52,614 nucleotides of DNA from an uncultured Pelagibacteraceae bacterium (GTDB lineage: Bacteria; Pseudomonadota; Alphaproteobacteria; Pelagibacterales; Pelagibacteraceae), in NCBI GenBank assembly GCA_902601315.1, contig CACKMS010000008.1, forward strand, positions 1 through 52,614, read 5' to 3'. Below the pieces are notes generated by a model that was given only the letters and a program-made list of their open reading frames with translations, was not told the origin of the DNA and searched no databases. Of the stretch, positions 1-8,534 are shown piece after piece (within the stretch, counting starts at the first letter, position 1; each line of letters begins with the position of its first letter). Made by a program: the position numbers and the translations under genes.

Positions 1-39
1 AACAATTATAATTAAAATTATTCTTAATTGCTCACTCAT
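1..39 (-). CDS. 5' end of a membrane-protein-like ORF, truncated by the window edge
   Basis: An ATG at 39 on the minus strand opens a frame that runs off the window edge after 13 codons. The visible start is Met-Ser-Glu-Gln-Leu-Arg followed by a run of Ile/Leu/Val, which looks like the beginning of a membrane segment. It begins 3 bases past the cysQ stop codon, so it would be the next gene of a cysQ operon. Too little is visible to name a family. Confidence 0.4.
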   Translation of the reverse strand, partial: MSEQLRIILIIIV

Positions 40-42
40 CTT

Positions 43-822
43 CTAATATTTTAAATCTTCACTTCTTTTCAGAATAAGACTTGGATTTCTAAAATCTTCT
101 TTTCCATATAAAATTTCATTACCTTCAAAATCTGTAATTGTACCTCCAGCATTTTCTAATAAAGCATGACCAGCTGCAATATCCCATTCACATGCTCTAG
201 GTTCAGCAACATATCCATCATATTCTCCTGTAGCTATTACACAAAATTTGTATGAGCTTTTCATTCTCACAAACTCATTAACTCCTAAAAAATTGTGAAT
301 TTTTTCAATCTCTGGCTTAATTTTATTTGAATAAGAAACAACTTTGACAAATTCTTTTTTAGTCTTTTTTGAACAATCTAACTTAATTTCTTTTCCATTC
401 GTAAGTTCGTAAGAATCATTCTTGCCATATGTATAAAACATTCTATTTTTTGCTGGTGCATTTATAAGTCCAGCTACAGGTTTTCTATTTAAAATTAATC
501 CAGCATTTATAGTAAATTCCTCTAAATCATTTATATAATCATATGTACCGTCTATTGGATCAACAAGCCAAAAATTTTCTAAATTACTTGAAGATTTATT
601 GTGAGATGTTTCCTCAGATACAATTGGAATATTGGGGGTAAGCTCTAAAAGTTTTTGAGTAACTATTTTATTTACTTCTAAATCACCATTACTCACTGGA
701 GTATTATCTGATTTAATTTCTTTAGTTAATCCTATTTCTCTAAGTTCAAGTGAAATTTTACCTGCATATAAAAAAGTATCTATTAAGTTTATAACTACGT
801 CTTTAATATTAATTTCATTCAT
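43..822 (-). CDS. cysQ: 3'(2'),5'-bisphosphate nucleotidase, CysQ-type inositol monophosphatase family
   Basis: Likely hydrolyses 3'-phosphoadenosine 5'-phosphate to AMP, recycling the by-product of PAPS-dependent sulfur metabolism. The 259-residue protein has the metal-binding motifs of the family: EE at 70-71, DPIDGT at 88-93 and WDIAAGHALLENAGG at 213-227. Length is normal for CysQ. The ATG at 822 overlaps the last 8 bases of the upstream DUF3553 gene, suggesting translational coupling. Family assignment is strong. The exact substrate (PAP, PAPS or inositol phosphate) is inferred, and related SuhB-type enzymes share the same motifs. Confidence 0.85.
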   Translation of the reverse strand: MNEINIKDVVINLIDTFLYAGKISLELREIGLTKEIKSDNTPVSNGDLEVNKIVTQKLLELTPNIPIVSEETSHNKSSSNLENFWLVDPIDGTYDYINDLEEFTINAGLILNRKPVAGLINAPAKNRMFYTYGKNDSYELTNGKEIKLDCSKKTKKEFVKVVSYSNKIKPEIEKIHNFLGVNEFVRMKSSYKFCVIATGEYDGYVAEPRACEWDIAAGHALLENAGGTITDFEGNEILYGKEDFRNPSLILKRSEDLKY

Positions 823-991
823 TATTGTAGATTTTTTCTAATTCTATATTTTTACAATTTATTACTTTTTTACCTACGTTTTCAAAGTTTACAGTCACCT
901 TTTCTTTTATAATTGATTGAACTTGTCCAATACCCCAGTTTTTATTACTAGGGTTTATTACTTTGTCGCCTGGTTCAAAATCTAAAATCAT
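815..991 (-). CDS. DUF3553-type small protein
   Basis: A 58-codon frame runs from an ATG at 991 to a TGA at 815-817. The product begins [20 protein letters not shown] and contains GIGQVQSI followed by a short beta-rich stretch ([14 protein letters not shown]). This is the pattern of the small DUF3553 family found next to UvrD/PcrA-type or housekeeping genes in alphaproteobacteria and resembles a CarD/Tudor-like small beta barrel. It overlaps cysQ by 8 bases and is divergent from mnmA across 41 bases. Function is unknown. The family call comes from recognising the GDKV-NP--WG-G-VQS pattern. Confidence 0.65.
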   Translation of the reverse strand: MILDFEPGDKVINPSNKNWGIGQVQSIIKEKVTVNFENVGKKVINCKNIELEKIYNNE

Positions 992-1032
992 TTAATTTCA
1001 CTTATATTAGAATTAAGTATAAATACCACAAA

Positions 1033-2151
1033 ATGAATAATGAAATTAATTCAATTGGTTTAAAGAAAAAACCTTCTGATACAACTGTTGTTGTTGCAAT
1101 GTCAGGTGGCGTCGACTCTTCCACTGTCGCAGGTATGATGAAAAAAGAAGGTTATAATGTAATAGGCATTACTCTTAAACTTTATGATGATGGTAAAGAA
1201 GTTGCTGCTTCAAAACAATGTTGTTCTGGACAAGATATAATGGATGCAAAAAGAGTAGCGCATAAATTAGATATTGAACATAAAATTTTGTACTACCAGA
1301 ACAAATTTAAACAAGGAGTTATTGATAATTTCGTAGATAGCTATCTTAAAGGAGAAACACCTATTCCATGTGTCCAATGCAATCAAACAGTAAAATTTAG
1401 AGATTTGTTTGAAGTATCAAAAGAACTAAAAGCCGATGCTATGATAACAGGTCATTATGTAAAAAGTGTGACCAAGAATGAATCTACAAATATGTATAGA
1501 GCAATTGATGAAAATCGAGACCAGAGTTATTTTTTATTCAATACAACTCGAGACCAATTAAATTATTTAAGGTTTCCTTTAGGGGGAATGCTAAAAGATA
1601 CTACAAGAGAAATTGCAAAAAAACTTGAGCTTAATGTAGCTGGTAAACCTGATAGCCAGGATATTTGTTTTGTTCCTAATGGCGATTATGCTTCTGTAAT
1701 ACAAAAATTTAAACCGGAGTCATTTCAAAAAGGAAATATTAAAAACCTAAATGGAGATGTTGTGGGAGTTCATGATGGAATTATAAATTTTACAATTGGC
1801 CAAAGAAGAGGAATAAAGGTTTCAGATAAAGAAGCTTTATATGTCATCCGAATAGACTCAGATAAAAATGAAATAATTATAGGCCCTAAGGAAAAATTAG
1901 CTAAAACAAAAATTCATTTAAGAGATTTAAATCTTTTATGCAACAAAGAAGATCTTGAAAAAGAAATATTTGTTAAAGTAAGATCTACAGGAAAATTATT
2001 AGAAGCTAAAATTTTATTAAAAGAAAATAATCAAGCAGAAGTTAATTTAGTTAATTCAGAAAATGGAATTTCACCGGGACAAGCCTGTGTCTTTTATAAT
2101 AAAGACCAAATTGGTCACAAAGTTCTTGGTGGTGGTTGGATTAAAAATTAA
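1033..2151 (+). CDS. mnmA: tRNA-specific 2-thiouridylase MnmA
   Basis: Catalyses ATP-dependent 2-thiolation of the wobble uridine U34 in tRNA-Lys, -Glu and -Gln. The 372-residue protein carries the N-type PP-loop SGGVDSS at 24-30, the first catalytic cysteine in PCVQCN (Cys113) and the second, persulfide-forming cysteine in DICFV (Cys212), so the two-cysteine mechanism is intact. The C-terminal region has the usual IGQRRGI motif and beta-barrel end (SPGQACVFY). Start is the ATG at 1033, 41 bases from the divergent DUF3553 gene. About 20 residues precede the PP-loop region, as is common in this family. Confidence 0.95.
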   Translation: MNNEINSIGLKKKPSDTTVVVAMSGGVDSSTVAGMMKKEGYNVIGITLKLYDDGKEVAASKQCCSGQDIMDAKRVAHKLDIEHKILYYQNKFKQGVIDNFVDSYLKGETPIPCVQCNQTVKFRDLFEVSKELKADAMITGHYVKSVTKNESTNMYRAIDENRDQSYFLFNTTRDQLNYLRFPLGGMLKDTTREIAKKLELNVAGKPDSQDICFVPNGDYASVIQKFKPESFQKGNIKNLNGDVVGVHDGIINFTIGQRRGIKVSDKEALYVIRIDSDKNEIIIGPKEKLAKTKIHLRDLNLLCNKEDLEKEIFVKVRSTGKLLEAKILLKENNQAEVNLVNSENGISPGQACVFYNKDQIGHKVLGGGWIKN

Positions 2152-2159
2152 AAGGTAGA

Positions 2160-2243
2160 TTATTTTTTCTTATTTTTTTTTCTAGCTCTTCTCTTTTTAG
2201 AGCCCATTTTTCTTCGGCCTCTATGTTTTTTTGGGTATCCCAT
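2160..2243 (-). CDS. 27-residue highly basic peptide, unassigned (ribosomal-protein-like composition)
   Basis: A short frame from ATG at 2243 to TAA at 2160-2162, with a good AAGGAG ribosome binding site 5 bases upstream of the ATG. The peptide starts MGYPKKHRGRRKMGSKKRR and ends in a Lys/Arg/Asn run; more than half of its residues are Lys or Arg. This resembles very small ribosomal accessory proteins (bTHX- or bS22-like) in size and composition, but I cannot match it to either. It lies in the gap between convergent mnmA and the upstream side of the metC-like gene. The strong Shine-Dalgarno in an AT-rich gap is the best sign that it is real. Confidence 0.55.
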   Translation of the reverse strand: MGYPKKHRGRRKMGSKKRRARKKNKKK

Positions 2244-2318
2244 ATTCTCCTTAGTTTTACTATTTTATTGACTTATTCGGTTGATATAGCATTGTCCTTA
2301 AAATAATCAAATTTAAAT

Positions 2319-3494
2319 ATGACTAACACCTTTAAAACATTTTTAAAGCACACAGCAAAAGATTTTCACAATCAGTCAGTTAATCCACCAGTAGTTCGCG
2401 CATCGACAATAATTTTTAAGTCAATGCAGGATATAAGAAAAACTCAATCAAAATTTAGAAAAAATCCTATAGGAGGTCATTTTGATTATGGAAGACAGGG
2501 GACTTCTACAACTTATATCTTACAAAAAATATTAACTAAACTAGAGGAAAGTTATCACGTTTTTTTAACTCCCACTGGATTTGGCGCAATTTTTCTTGCT
2601 ATATTTAGCTTAGTTAGACCTGGTGATGAAATTCTAGTATCTGATCCATCTTATAAACCAACTAGAAGGTTCACAGAGGACTTTTTAAAAGATTTTAATA
2701 TAAAAACAATTTTTTATAACCCTAATGATTTAGATACTCTAAGAAATAATATATCTAAAAATACTAAACTTATTTTTGTGGAAAATCCAGGGAGCAATAC
2801 TTTTGACTTTCAAGATTTATCTAAAATAATTCAAATTGCAAAAAAACATAAAATTTATACTGCAATGGATAATACATGGGGAACACCATATTTTCTAAAG
2901 CCAATAAAATTGGGTTTTGACATGTCAATTGTATCTGCAACCAAATATTATTCAGGTCATTCAGATGTAATGGGAGGATCTTTAGCAGTAAATAAAAGAG
3001 TTTTTAGAAAAGTCCAACTTGCTGATAATGTAACTGGATTGCGATTAGGACCAGATGATGCCTATTTGATAACAAGAGGATTAAGAACATTAGATGTAAG
3101 ATTAGATAAACATCAAGATAATGCAAAAAAAATTGCTGCATTCCTATCAAAATATAAAAAGATTAAATTACTTTATCCATATAAGAAAAATTCTCAAAAC
3201 TTTCGAATGTGGAAAAAATACTATTCTGGATCTTCAGGATTAATGGGATTAAAAATTAAATCAAAAAATAAAAAATCAGTTACAAAATTTGTTAATTCTT
3301 TAAAGCTTTTTGGTTATGGTTATAGCTGGGGAGGATTTGAAAGTTTAGCATTACATCAAACTAATTTCGAAATTGGAAGGAGAAATTACCTTAAATTAGA
3401 GAAAGATGAGCACTTAGTAAGACTTCATATTGGCTTAGAGGATCCCAAAGATATAATAAATGACATTAAACAGGCTTTAAAACATCTTAAATGA
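2319..3494 (+). CDS. metC: Cystathionine beta-lyase / Cys-Met metabolism PLP enzyme
   Basis: A 391-residue PLP-dependent enzyme of the Cys/Met metabolism family (fold type I). Visible marks are YGRQGT at 57-62, which supplies phosphate-binding residues from the neighbouring subunit, the Asp of AMDNTWGTP near 184, and the PLP lysine in SATKYYSGHSDVMGG (Lys209). These, with the length, fit cystathionine beta-lyase, which converts cystathionine to homocysteine, pyruvate and ammonia. Cystathionine gamma-synthase or another gamma-family lyase cannot be excluded from motifs alone. The gene overlaps the following MFS gene by 4 bases and heads a plus-strand run that ends with the HIT gene. Confidence 0.8.
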   Translation: MTNTFKTFLKHTAKDFHNQSVNPPVVRASTIIFKSMQDIRKTQSKFRKNPIGGHFDYGRQGTSTTYILQKILTKLEESYHVFLTPTGFGAIFLAIFSLVRPGDEILVSDPSYKPTRRFTEDFLKDFNIKTIFYNPNDLDTLRNNISKNTKLIFVENPGSNTFDFQDLSKIIQIAKKHKIYTAMDNTWGTPYFLKPIKLGFDMSIVSATKYYSGHSDVMGGSLAVNKRVFRKVQLADNVTGLRLGPDDAYLITRGLRTLDVRLDKHQDNAKKIAAFLSKYKKIKLLYPYKKNSQNFRMWKKYYSGSSGLMGLKIKSKNKKSVTKFVNSLKLFGYGYSWGGFESLALHQTNFEIGRRNYLKLEKDEHLVRLHIGLEDPKDIINDIKQALKHLK

Positions 3495-4714
3495 ATACTG
3501 AAAAAAAATTTTTTCATTCAAACACTGCTATAATTACCCTTTTCGCAGCATGCTTTGTTGTTCTAATTTCTCTAGGAGTTAGACAGACATTTGGCTTATT
3601 TTTTATAGATTTTAATGAAAGTTTAAAAATTAGTAATACAGCATTTGGATTTGCAATTGGTACACAAATGCTTATGTGGGGACTAACTGGCCCAATTTTT
3701 GGGGCAATCGCTGATCGTTATGGTGGACATGTTGCTATAATCTCATCCTTTATATTTTATACATTAGGAGTTTATTATTTGTACTCTGGCCCTAATACAG
3801 GAATATTCTTTCAAATTCATCTAGGATTACTTATTGGTATTGGATTAGGGGGAACAGCTATAAGTATTCCAATGTCAATAGTTGGGAAACACTTTCCATT
3901 ATCTACTAGAACAATTGCAATGAGTATTGTTACAGCAGTTGGTTCATTTGGATACTTTATATCTCCAATATTCACAAATTATTCACTTATTAATTATGGT
4001 TGGAATTATACATTGTTTTTATTTTCTCTATTTTTGGTCACAGGTTTAATCGTAGCTTTTTTTGTTAGATCTCCAAAAGAAAACGAAATTATAGAAAATA
4101 GATCTGATCAATCACTTAAAGAGGCACTCAGTGAGGCATTACAATCAAAGAGTTATATTTTACTTGTATCGGGCTTCTTTGTTTGTGGATTTCACATTAC
4201 ATTAGTTGGAACACATGTTCCAAAATATGTAATTGATAGAGGTTTAGAAGATTGGACTGCAGCAGCAATTCTATCATTAATTGGTTTATTTAATATTTTT
4301 GGCTCACTATTAAGTGGTTACCTTTCCACAAAAATTAGTAAGAAAATTCTTTTAAGCGTAATTTATCTTTTAAGAGGTTTTTCGATAGTATTTTTTATAT
4401 TTACACCTCCAAGTGTTATTTCCGCATTTATATTTGGTGCAAGTTTTGGTTTTTTATGGTTATCAACTGTCCCAGCTACTAGTGGCATTGTTGCTCACTT
4501 ATTTGGCACTAAATTTTTGGGTCTTCTTTACGGAATTGTATTTTTAAGCCATCAAATTGGATCTTTCTTTGGTGCATATTTAGGAGGTTTATTCTACGAC
4601 TTATACGGATCATATGATTACGCATGGTATTTGGCTATTTTACTCTCTATATTCGCAGCAATAATACATTTACCAATTATAGAAAAGCCAGTTGAGAGAT
4701 TACAAAAAATATAA
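3491..4714 (+). CDS. MFS transporter, monocarboxylate/oxalate-formate-antiporter-like
   Basis: A 407-residue integral membrane protein with about 12 hydrophobic segments. The MFS motif between TM2 and TM3 is seen as GAIADRYGGH (residues about 72-81), and TM5 carries AVGSFGYFISPI. The TM4 sequence GLGGTAISIPMSIVG and overall pattern resemble the OFA/monocarboxylate branch of MFS, so a small organic acid is a plausible substrate, but this is inference. The start overlaps the metC-like stop (ATGA), and the 3' end overlaps the pabB-like gene by 23 bases, so the genes are probably cotranscribed. Confidence 0.75.
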   Translation: MNTEKKFFHSNTAIITLFAACFVVLISLGVRQTFGLFFIDFNESLKISNTAFGFAIGTQMLMWGLTGPIFGAIADRYGGHVAIISSFIFYTLGVYYLYSGPNTGIFFQIHLGLLIGIGLGGTAISIPMSIVGKHFPLSTRTIAMSIVTAVGSFGYFISPIFTNYSLINYGWNYTLFLFSLFLVTGLIVAFFVRSPKENEIIENRSDQSLKEALSEALQSKSYILLVSGFFVCGFHITLVGTHVPKYVIDRGLEDWTAAAILSLIGLFNIFGSLLSGYLSTKISKKILLSVIYLLRGFSIVFFIFTPPSVISAFIFGASFGFLWLSTVPATSGIVAHLFGTKFLGLLYGIVFLSHQIGSFFGAYLGGLFYDLYGSYDYAWYLAILLSIFAAIIHLPIIEKPVERLQKI

Positions 4715-5906
4715 ACTAAAATTTAATCCTTATTTAGATAAGCTTTATAATTCAGATAAAAGTTTAATTATTTATAAGGTTACAAACGGTTATAATATTT
4801 ACACAGATTTTTCAAAAAAGATCATTTTAAACAATAATAACATAAATAGTTTTTTTAATTTTTTTAATAATAAAATATTCAAAAAAGAAACTGATATTCT
4901 TATTGGTTTCTTTGGTTACGAAATATTATGTAATCTAATTGGGCTAAAAATTAAAAATCAAAAAAAAATAAATTTTTATAAAGGTATATTTTACAAACCA
5001 GAAACAATAATAAAAATAAGAGATAAAATAAGCATAACTTCGAATATCAAGAAACATAAATTTAAAGATCACTTCAACTCAACAAAAATTCTCTCACCGT
5101 TTAAATCTAATATAAGTTTTGAAAAGTATAAAAAAATATTTGATTTATTTTCCAAAAAAATAAGAAAGGGGGAGACATATCAAATAAAAATTTGCACAAA
5201 ATATAAAAATAAATCTCAAATAAATCCTTTAAATTTCTTTTGGAAACTGATGAAAGTAAACGCTGCTCCTGAGTCATTTATGATAAGAGATAAAGATTAT
5301 TCAATAGTTAGTTGCTCACCAGAAACTTTAATTGAAAAAAAAGGGAACAGCATAATTACTAAGCCAATTGCAGGTACTTTAAAAAAAAATAAAAAAACCT
5401 CAATAAAATCTGCGTATAGATTTTTTAAAAATAACATTAAGGAAACTAAAGAACATAACATGATTGTAGATATGGAGAGAAATGATCTATCGAGAATATG
5501 TAAGCCTGGTTCAGTAAATATTCAAAAAGAAAAGTATGTAGAAGAATATAAGCACCTTTATCATTACGTTACCAGTATTGCAGGAAAAATTAATAAAAAT
5601 GTTAAAATTAAAGATATTGTTAAATCAATGATGCCTGGAGGTTCTGTAATCGGTTGTCCAAAGATTAAAACACTTCAATTATTAAATGAGCAAGAAAATG
5701 AAGAAAGGAATATTTTCACAGGGAGTTTTGGATATATTAAATTCAATAAAGACATGAGATTTAATTTAATAATTAGATCCATATTAAATTTCAAAAATTA
5801 TTCAGAGATTTCTGCAGCATCTGGTGTTGTTTTAGACAGTCAGGCAACGAAAGAATTTAATGAAAATTACATAAAAGCAAAATCTTTATTGGAGCTATTT
5901 AAATGA
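4692..5906 (+). CDS. pabB: Chorismate-utilising synthase, aminodeoxychorismate synthase component I-like (PabB/TrpE family)
   Basis: A 404-residue member of the chorismate-binding family. Conserved pieces are GETYQIKI (160-167), SPETLIE (209-215), the PIAGT motif (225-229), PGGSVIGCPK (315-324) and the GSFGYI-to-IRS end region (344-363). It probably combines chorismate with ammonia from the adjacent PabA-type amidotransferase to make 4-amino-4-deoxychorismate for folate. The PGGS motif is PabB-like, but Ala in PIAGT is the TrpE-type residue where PabB normally has Lys, so anthranilate synthesis cannot be dismissed. The N-terminal domain is short and divergent, at the low end of family length. 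The start used is TTG 4692, inside the MFS gene; no Met codon occurs before about residue 187. Confidence 0.7.
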   Translation: MRDYKKYKLKFNPYLDKLYNSDKSLIIYKVTNGYNIYTDFSKKIILNNNNINSFFNFFNNKIFKKETDILIGFFGYEILCNLIGLKIKNQKKINFYKGIFYKPETIIKIRDKISITSNIKKHKFKDHFNSTKILSPFKSNISFEKYKKIFDLFSKKIRKGETYQIKICTKYKNKSQINPLNFFWKLMKVNAAPESFMIRDKDYSIVSCSPETLIEKKGNSIITKPIAGTLKKNKKTSIKSAYRFFKNNIKETKEHNMIVDMERNDLSRICKPGSVNIQKEKYVEEYKHLYHYVTSIAGKINKNVKIKDIVKSMMPGGSVIGCPKIKTLQLLNEQENEERNIFTGSFGYIKFNKDMRFNLIIRSILNFKNYSEISAASGVVLDSQATKEFNENYIKAKSLLELFK

Positions 5907-6460
5907 TTTATATTATTGATCACGAAGACTCTTTTACTTGGAATGTTGTTCACCAATTTTCTGCTTTTGATGAAGTTTATTGTTCTAACTATTATGAAAT
6001 TGATAGAAAAAAATTAAATAAATCGAGTATTATTGTCTTTTCTCCTGGACCAGGATCACCATCTGATTATCCACTGACCTCAAAAATTTATAAGAAATAC
6101 AAAGGTAAAAAAAAAATTATTGGCATATGTTTAGGATTTCAGCAAATTTTGTATTGTGAAAATGCAAAAATAATAAAACAAAACAGGATTTATCATGGAT
6201 ATCAGTCTGAGGTAAAAGTTGTGTCTAAAGGATCAATTTTTAGTAAATATAAGAAATTTAAAGTAGGACGTTATCATTCTTTAAAATTAAAAGAGCCTTT
6301 TAAATCAGAAAACTTTCAAATTACAATGAGATCGAAAGAATCTAATGTAGCTATGGCTTTTGAAAATCGCAAAGATGATGTATATGGATTTCAATTTCAT
6401 CCAGAATCTTTTTTAACAACAAATGGTAAAATACTTATTAAAAAAATCTTACAATCGTAA
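5903..6460 (+). CDS. pabA: Glutamine amidotransferase component II, PabA/TrpG family
   Basis: Hydrolyses glutamine and channels ammonia to the PabB/TrpE-type partner encoded immediately upstream (4-base ATGA overlap). The 185-residue class I amidotransferase has the oxyanion motif FSPGPGSP (46-53), the nucleophile Cys76 in GICLGFQQ and the His166/Glu168 pair in QFHPES, so the catalytic triad is complete. Length is normal for PabA/TrpG. The 5' end (IDHEDSFTWNVV) replaces the usual ID-YDSFTYN. Assignment to folate rather than tryptophan rests on the neighbouring pabC-like gene. Confidence 0.8.
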   Translation: MIYIIDHEDSFTWNVVHQFSAFDEVYCSNYYEIDRKKLNKSSIIVFSPGPGSPSDYPLTSKIYKKYKGKKKIIGICLGFQQILYCENAKIIKQNRIYHGYQSEVKVVSKGSIFSKYKKFKVGRYHSLKLKEPFKSENFQITMRSKESNVAMAFENRKDDVYGFQFHPESFLTTNGKILIKKILQS

Positions 6461-7199
6461 AGATCTTAAGGAAAAAGAATTTAAAGATCTTTGGAACGCC
6501 CATGGTGTTTTTACAACAATGTGGATTTATGGCAAACCTCAAAAGATTTTATTTTTTCAAGAGCATATTACAAATCTAATTAAATCAACTAGAACTTATA
6601 AAATTTATGACAAAAACTTAAAAGCAAATATATTTAAATTAATCAATTCTAACTTAAATAAACAAAAAAAATATAATCACCTGTTAAGAGTTGCTGTAAC
6701 TAAAAATTTAATATCAATTTCATTAAGAGATAAATTAAAAATTAAAAAAAATCTTGAATTAAAATTAGTAAATTATAACAGAATTAAACCTGAGCATAAA
6801 AATCTTAAATATAAGTTTATCTTAAAAAATTTATCAAAAGTGGATAATACAAAAACTGATATCGCGCTTTGCTCAAAAGGGAAAATCCTAGAGACTGGAA
6901 CATCAAATATTATTTTTACTAAAAATAATAAATACTTTTCACCAATAAATAGATTTTACAAGGGAGTAAATCTTAAGTTTTTTGACAAACACTTTAAAAT
7001 AAAAAAAAAAAATATTCGTATAGATAGTTTAAGTCAGTATGAAGAAATTCTTTTGATTGGATCTGGAAAAGGTGTATCTACTGTGAAATCAATTAAAGAT
7101 AAAAATTGGAATAGAAAAAATTATAAATCATATGAAAATTTTATGAAGAAATATAAATCAAAAATAATGCAACAAAAAATTTTAAGCAATTATTTATGA
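6423..7199 (+). CDS. pabC: Class IV aminotransferase fold protein, probable aminodeoxychorismate lyase
   Basis: A 258-residue PLP enzyme of the branched-chain aminotransferase/ADC lyase class. Similarity begins near residue 25 at HGVFTTMWIYGKPQKILFFQEHITNL, equivalent to the GvFET-region and the HL-RL of the family; ETGTSNI (about 157-163) matches the E---SN cofactor motif. It would split aminodeoxychorismate into p-aminobenzoate and pyruvate, completing a pabB-pabA-pabC set. The ATG at 6423 gives an unusually long 38-base overlap with pabA, so the true start may lie further in. The protein is divergent and Lys/Asn-rich, so function is assigned partly from context. Confidence 0.65.
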   Translation: MVKYLLKKSYNRKDLKEKEFKDLWNAHGVFTTMWIYGKPQKILFFQEHITNLIKSTRTYKIYDKNLKANIFKLINSNLNKQKKYNHLLRVAVTKNLISISLRDKLKIKKNLELKLVNYNRIKPEHKNLKYKFILKNLSKVDNTKTDIALCSKGKILETGTSNIIFTKNNKYFSPINRFYKGVNLKFFDKHFKIKKKNIRIDSLSQYEEILLIGSGKGVSTVKSIKDKNWNRKNYKSYENFMKKYKSKIMQQKILSNYL

Positions 7200-7594
7200 G
7201 AAATCCAAATAATCCATGTATTTTTTGTTTTACAAAAAAGAAAGACTTTCTTTTTGAAAATGAACTGGCTTATGTAACCAAAGATACTTATCCTGTTTCA
7301 AAATTTCACTCACTAATTATTCCTAGAAGATGTGTTAAGAGTTATTTTGATCTAACACTAAAAGAAATTTTAGCATGCAATAAACTGATAAAAAAATTGA
7401 AAAAAAATATCGAAAAAAAAGATAAATCTGTAAAAGGATTTAATATTGGCACTAATTCTGGCAAAGCGGCTGGGCAATCTATAAATCATTGTCATATTCA
7501 TCTGATTCCAAGACGTATTAATGATGTTAAAAATCCTCAGGGAGGAGTAAGGGCTGTAATCTCATCAAAACAGCATTATGTTAGAAAAAAGTAA
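7196..7594 (+). CDS. HIT-family nucleotide hydrolase/transferase
   Basis: A 132-residue histidine-triad protein. The active-site triad is seen as NHCHIHLIPRR (HxHxH) near residues 97-107. A CIFC pair at 8-11 suggests a structural zinc site together with His residues, as in many bacterial HIT proteins. The C-terminal GGVRAVISSKQHY is typical of alphaproteobacterial members. Likely hydrolyses nucleoside phosphoramidates or dinucleoside polyphosphates; the substrate is not determined. The start codon overlaps the pabC-like stop by 4 bases, so it is the last gene of the folate-side run. A gap of 106 bases follows before aprM. Confidence 0.85.
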   Translation: MRNPNNPCIFCFTKKKDFLFENELAYVTKDTYPVSKFHSLIIPRRCVKSYFDLTLKEILACNKLIKKLKKNIEKKDKSVKGFNIGTNSGKAAGQSINHCHIHLIPRRINDVKNPQGGVRAVISSKQHYVRKK

Positions 7595-7636
7595 ACTTTA
7601 TTAACATTTTTTTCCTTAGATGGGATTATTAGTCTG

Positions 7637-7665
7637 TTGAACTATTATTTTTTATAGATTATTAG
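7637..7665 (+). promoter_or_regulatory. Possible sigma70-type promoter for the apr operon
   Basis: TTGAAC at 7637-7642 is followed after 17 bases by TATTAG at 7660-7665, 36 bases before the aprM ATG. A GCGGAG ribosome binding site at 7686-7691 precedes the ATG at 7701. In a genome this AT-rich such matches are common, so this is only a candidate. Confidence 0.35.
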
Positions 7666-7700
7666 CTAAGTTTAATATTATATTTAGCGGAGATAATAAT

Positions 7701-8495
7701 ATGTTCACAACCAATCCATTTGCTGTTCTCTCTTCAACAGTTCCTTCAATTGCTTTGCAAGGCTTTGTTTTATTGATGTTAGCTTTAGTTGTAATTGGAA
7801 CACTCATGGACATTATTCATAAAAAAAACGTGAAGTACTTTTTCAATAACGCTAAGAAAGCGAAAAAAGCTGCAAGTAGAGAATTAGGTTTTGGGGAAAA
7901 AACGGCAATTATTTCAAAAACTGTTGTTCATGATATTGGAACAACATCTGAATTAGGGTTAGGAAAAAGAAGAGTAGCACATGTTTTAGGAATGTATGGA
8001 ACAATACTATTCTGGATTGGCTCAGGAGTAATGATATTTGGTTATTCTTCACCAAATGCAGTCACTCCATCTATATGGCCAATTATTTGGCATGTAGGTG
8101 CTATATTAACTTGTCTAGGAGCTTACTGGTTTTGGTTTTTTTTAAGAGTGGATGTTTCTGCTGAAGCACACTCAGTTTTTAGAATTATTAAAGCAGATTT
8201 ATTTGTTTTAGCATTAGTATTATCATCGACTTTTGGTTTAGCGTGGTCCTACTTTCAATACTCTGGTTCATCAGGTTTAAGCGTTTTATTTTTAGTTTTG
8301 TTTGCAGTTGCTAATATAGTTTTATTCGGTGGTGTTTATTGGTCGAAATTTGCACACATGTTCTATAAGCCTGGTGCGGCTATTCAAAAAAATTTAGCAG
8401 AAGCTGATGGTTCAAGAGATAATTTACCTCCACCAGCGGAAGCTCCAGAACAATATGGTCTTGGAATAAAACGTGAGGCACCAAAGCACTATTAA
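7701..8495 (+). CDS. aprM: AprM-type membrane anchor of adenylylsulfate reductase
   Basis: A 264-residue membrane protein directly upstream of aprB and aprA. Hydrophobic stretches lie at about 15-37, 95-115, 128-148, 165-185 and 192-212. Conserved-looking histidines sit in VVHDIGT, RRVAHVLGMYG, WHVGA and AEAHSVFR, suitable as haem or quinone-site ligands. AprM is the known membrane partner in sulfur-oxidiser-type apr clusters, taking electrons from AprBA into the quinone pool. The assignment depends on gene order as well as topology. A 39-base gap separates it from aprB, which has its own AAAGGT site. Confidence 0.8.
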   Translation: MFTTNPFAVLSSTVPSIALQGFVLLMLALVVIGTLMDIIHKKNVKYFFNNAKKAKKAASRELGFGEKTAIISKTVVHDIGTTSELGLGKRRVAHVLGMYGTILFWIGSGVMIFGYSSPNAVTPSIWPIIWHVGAILTCLGAYWFWFFLRVDVSAEAHSVFRIIKADLFVLALVLSSTFGLAWSYFQYSGSSGLSVLFLVLFAVANIVLFGGVYWSKFAHMFYKPGAAIQKNLAEADGSRDNLPPPAEAPEQYGLGIKREAPKHY

Positions 8496-8534
8496 TATGA
8501 TTGATAAATTTTTTAAGAAAGGTAATAAATAGAT

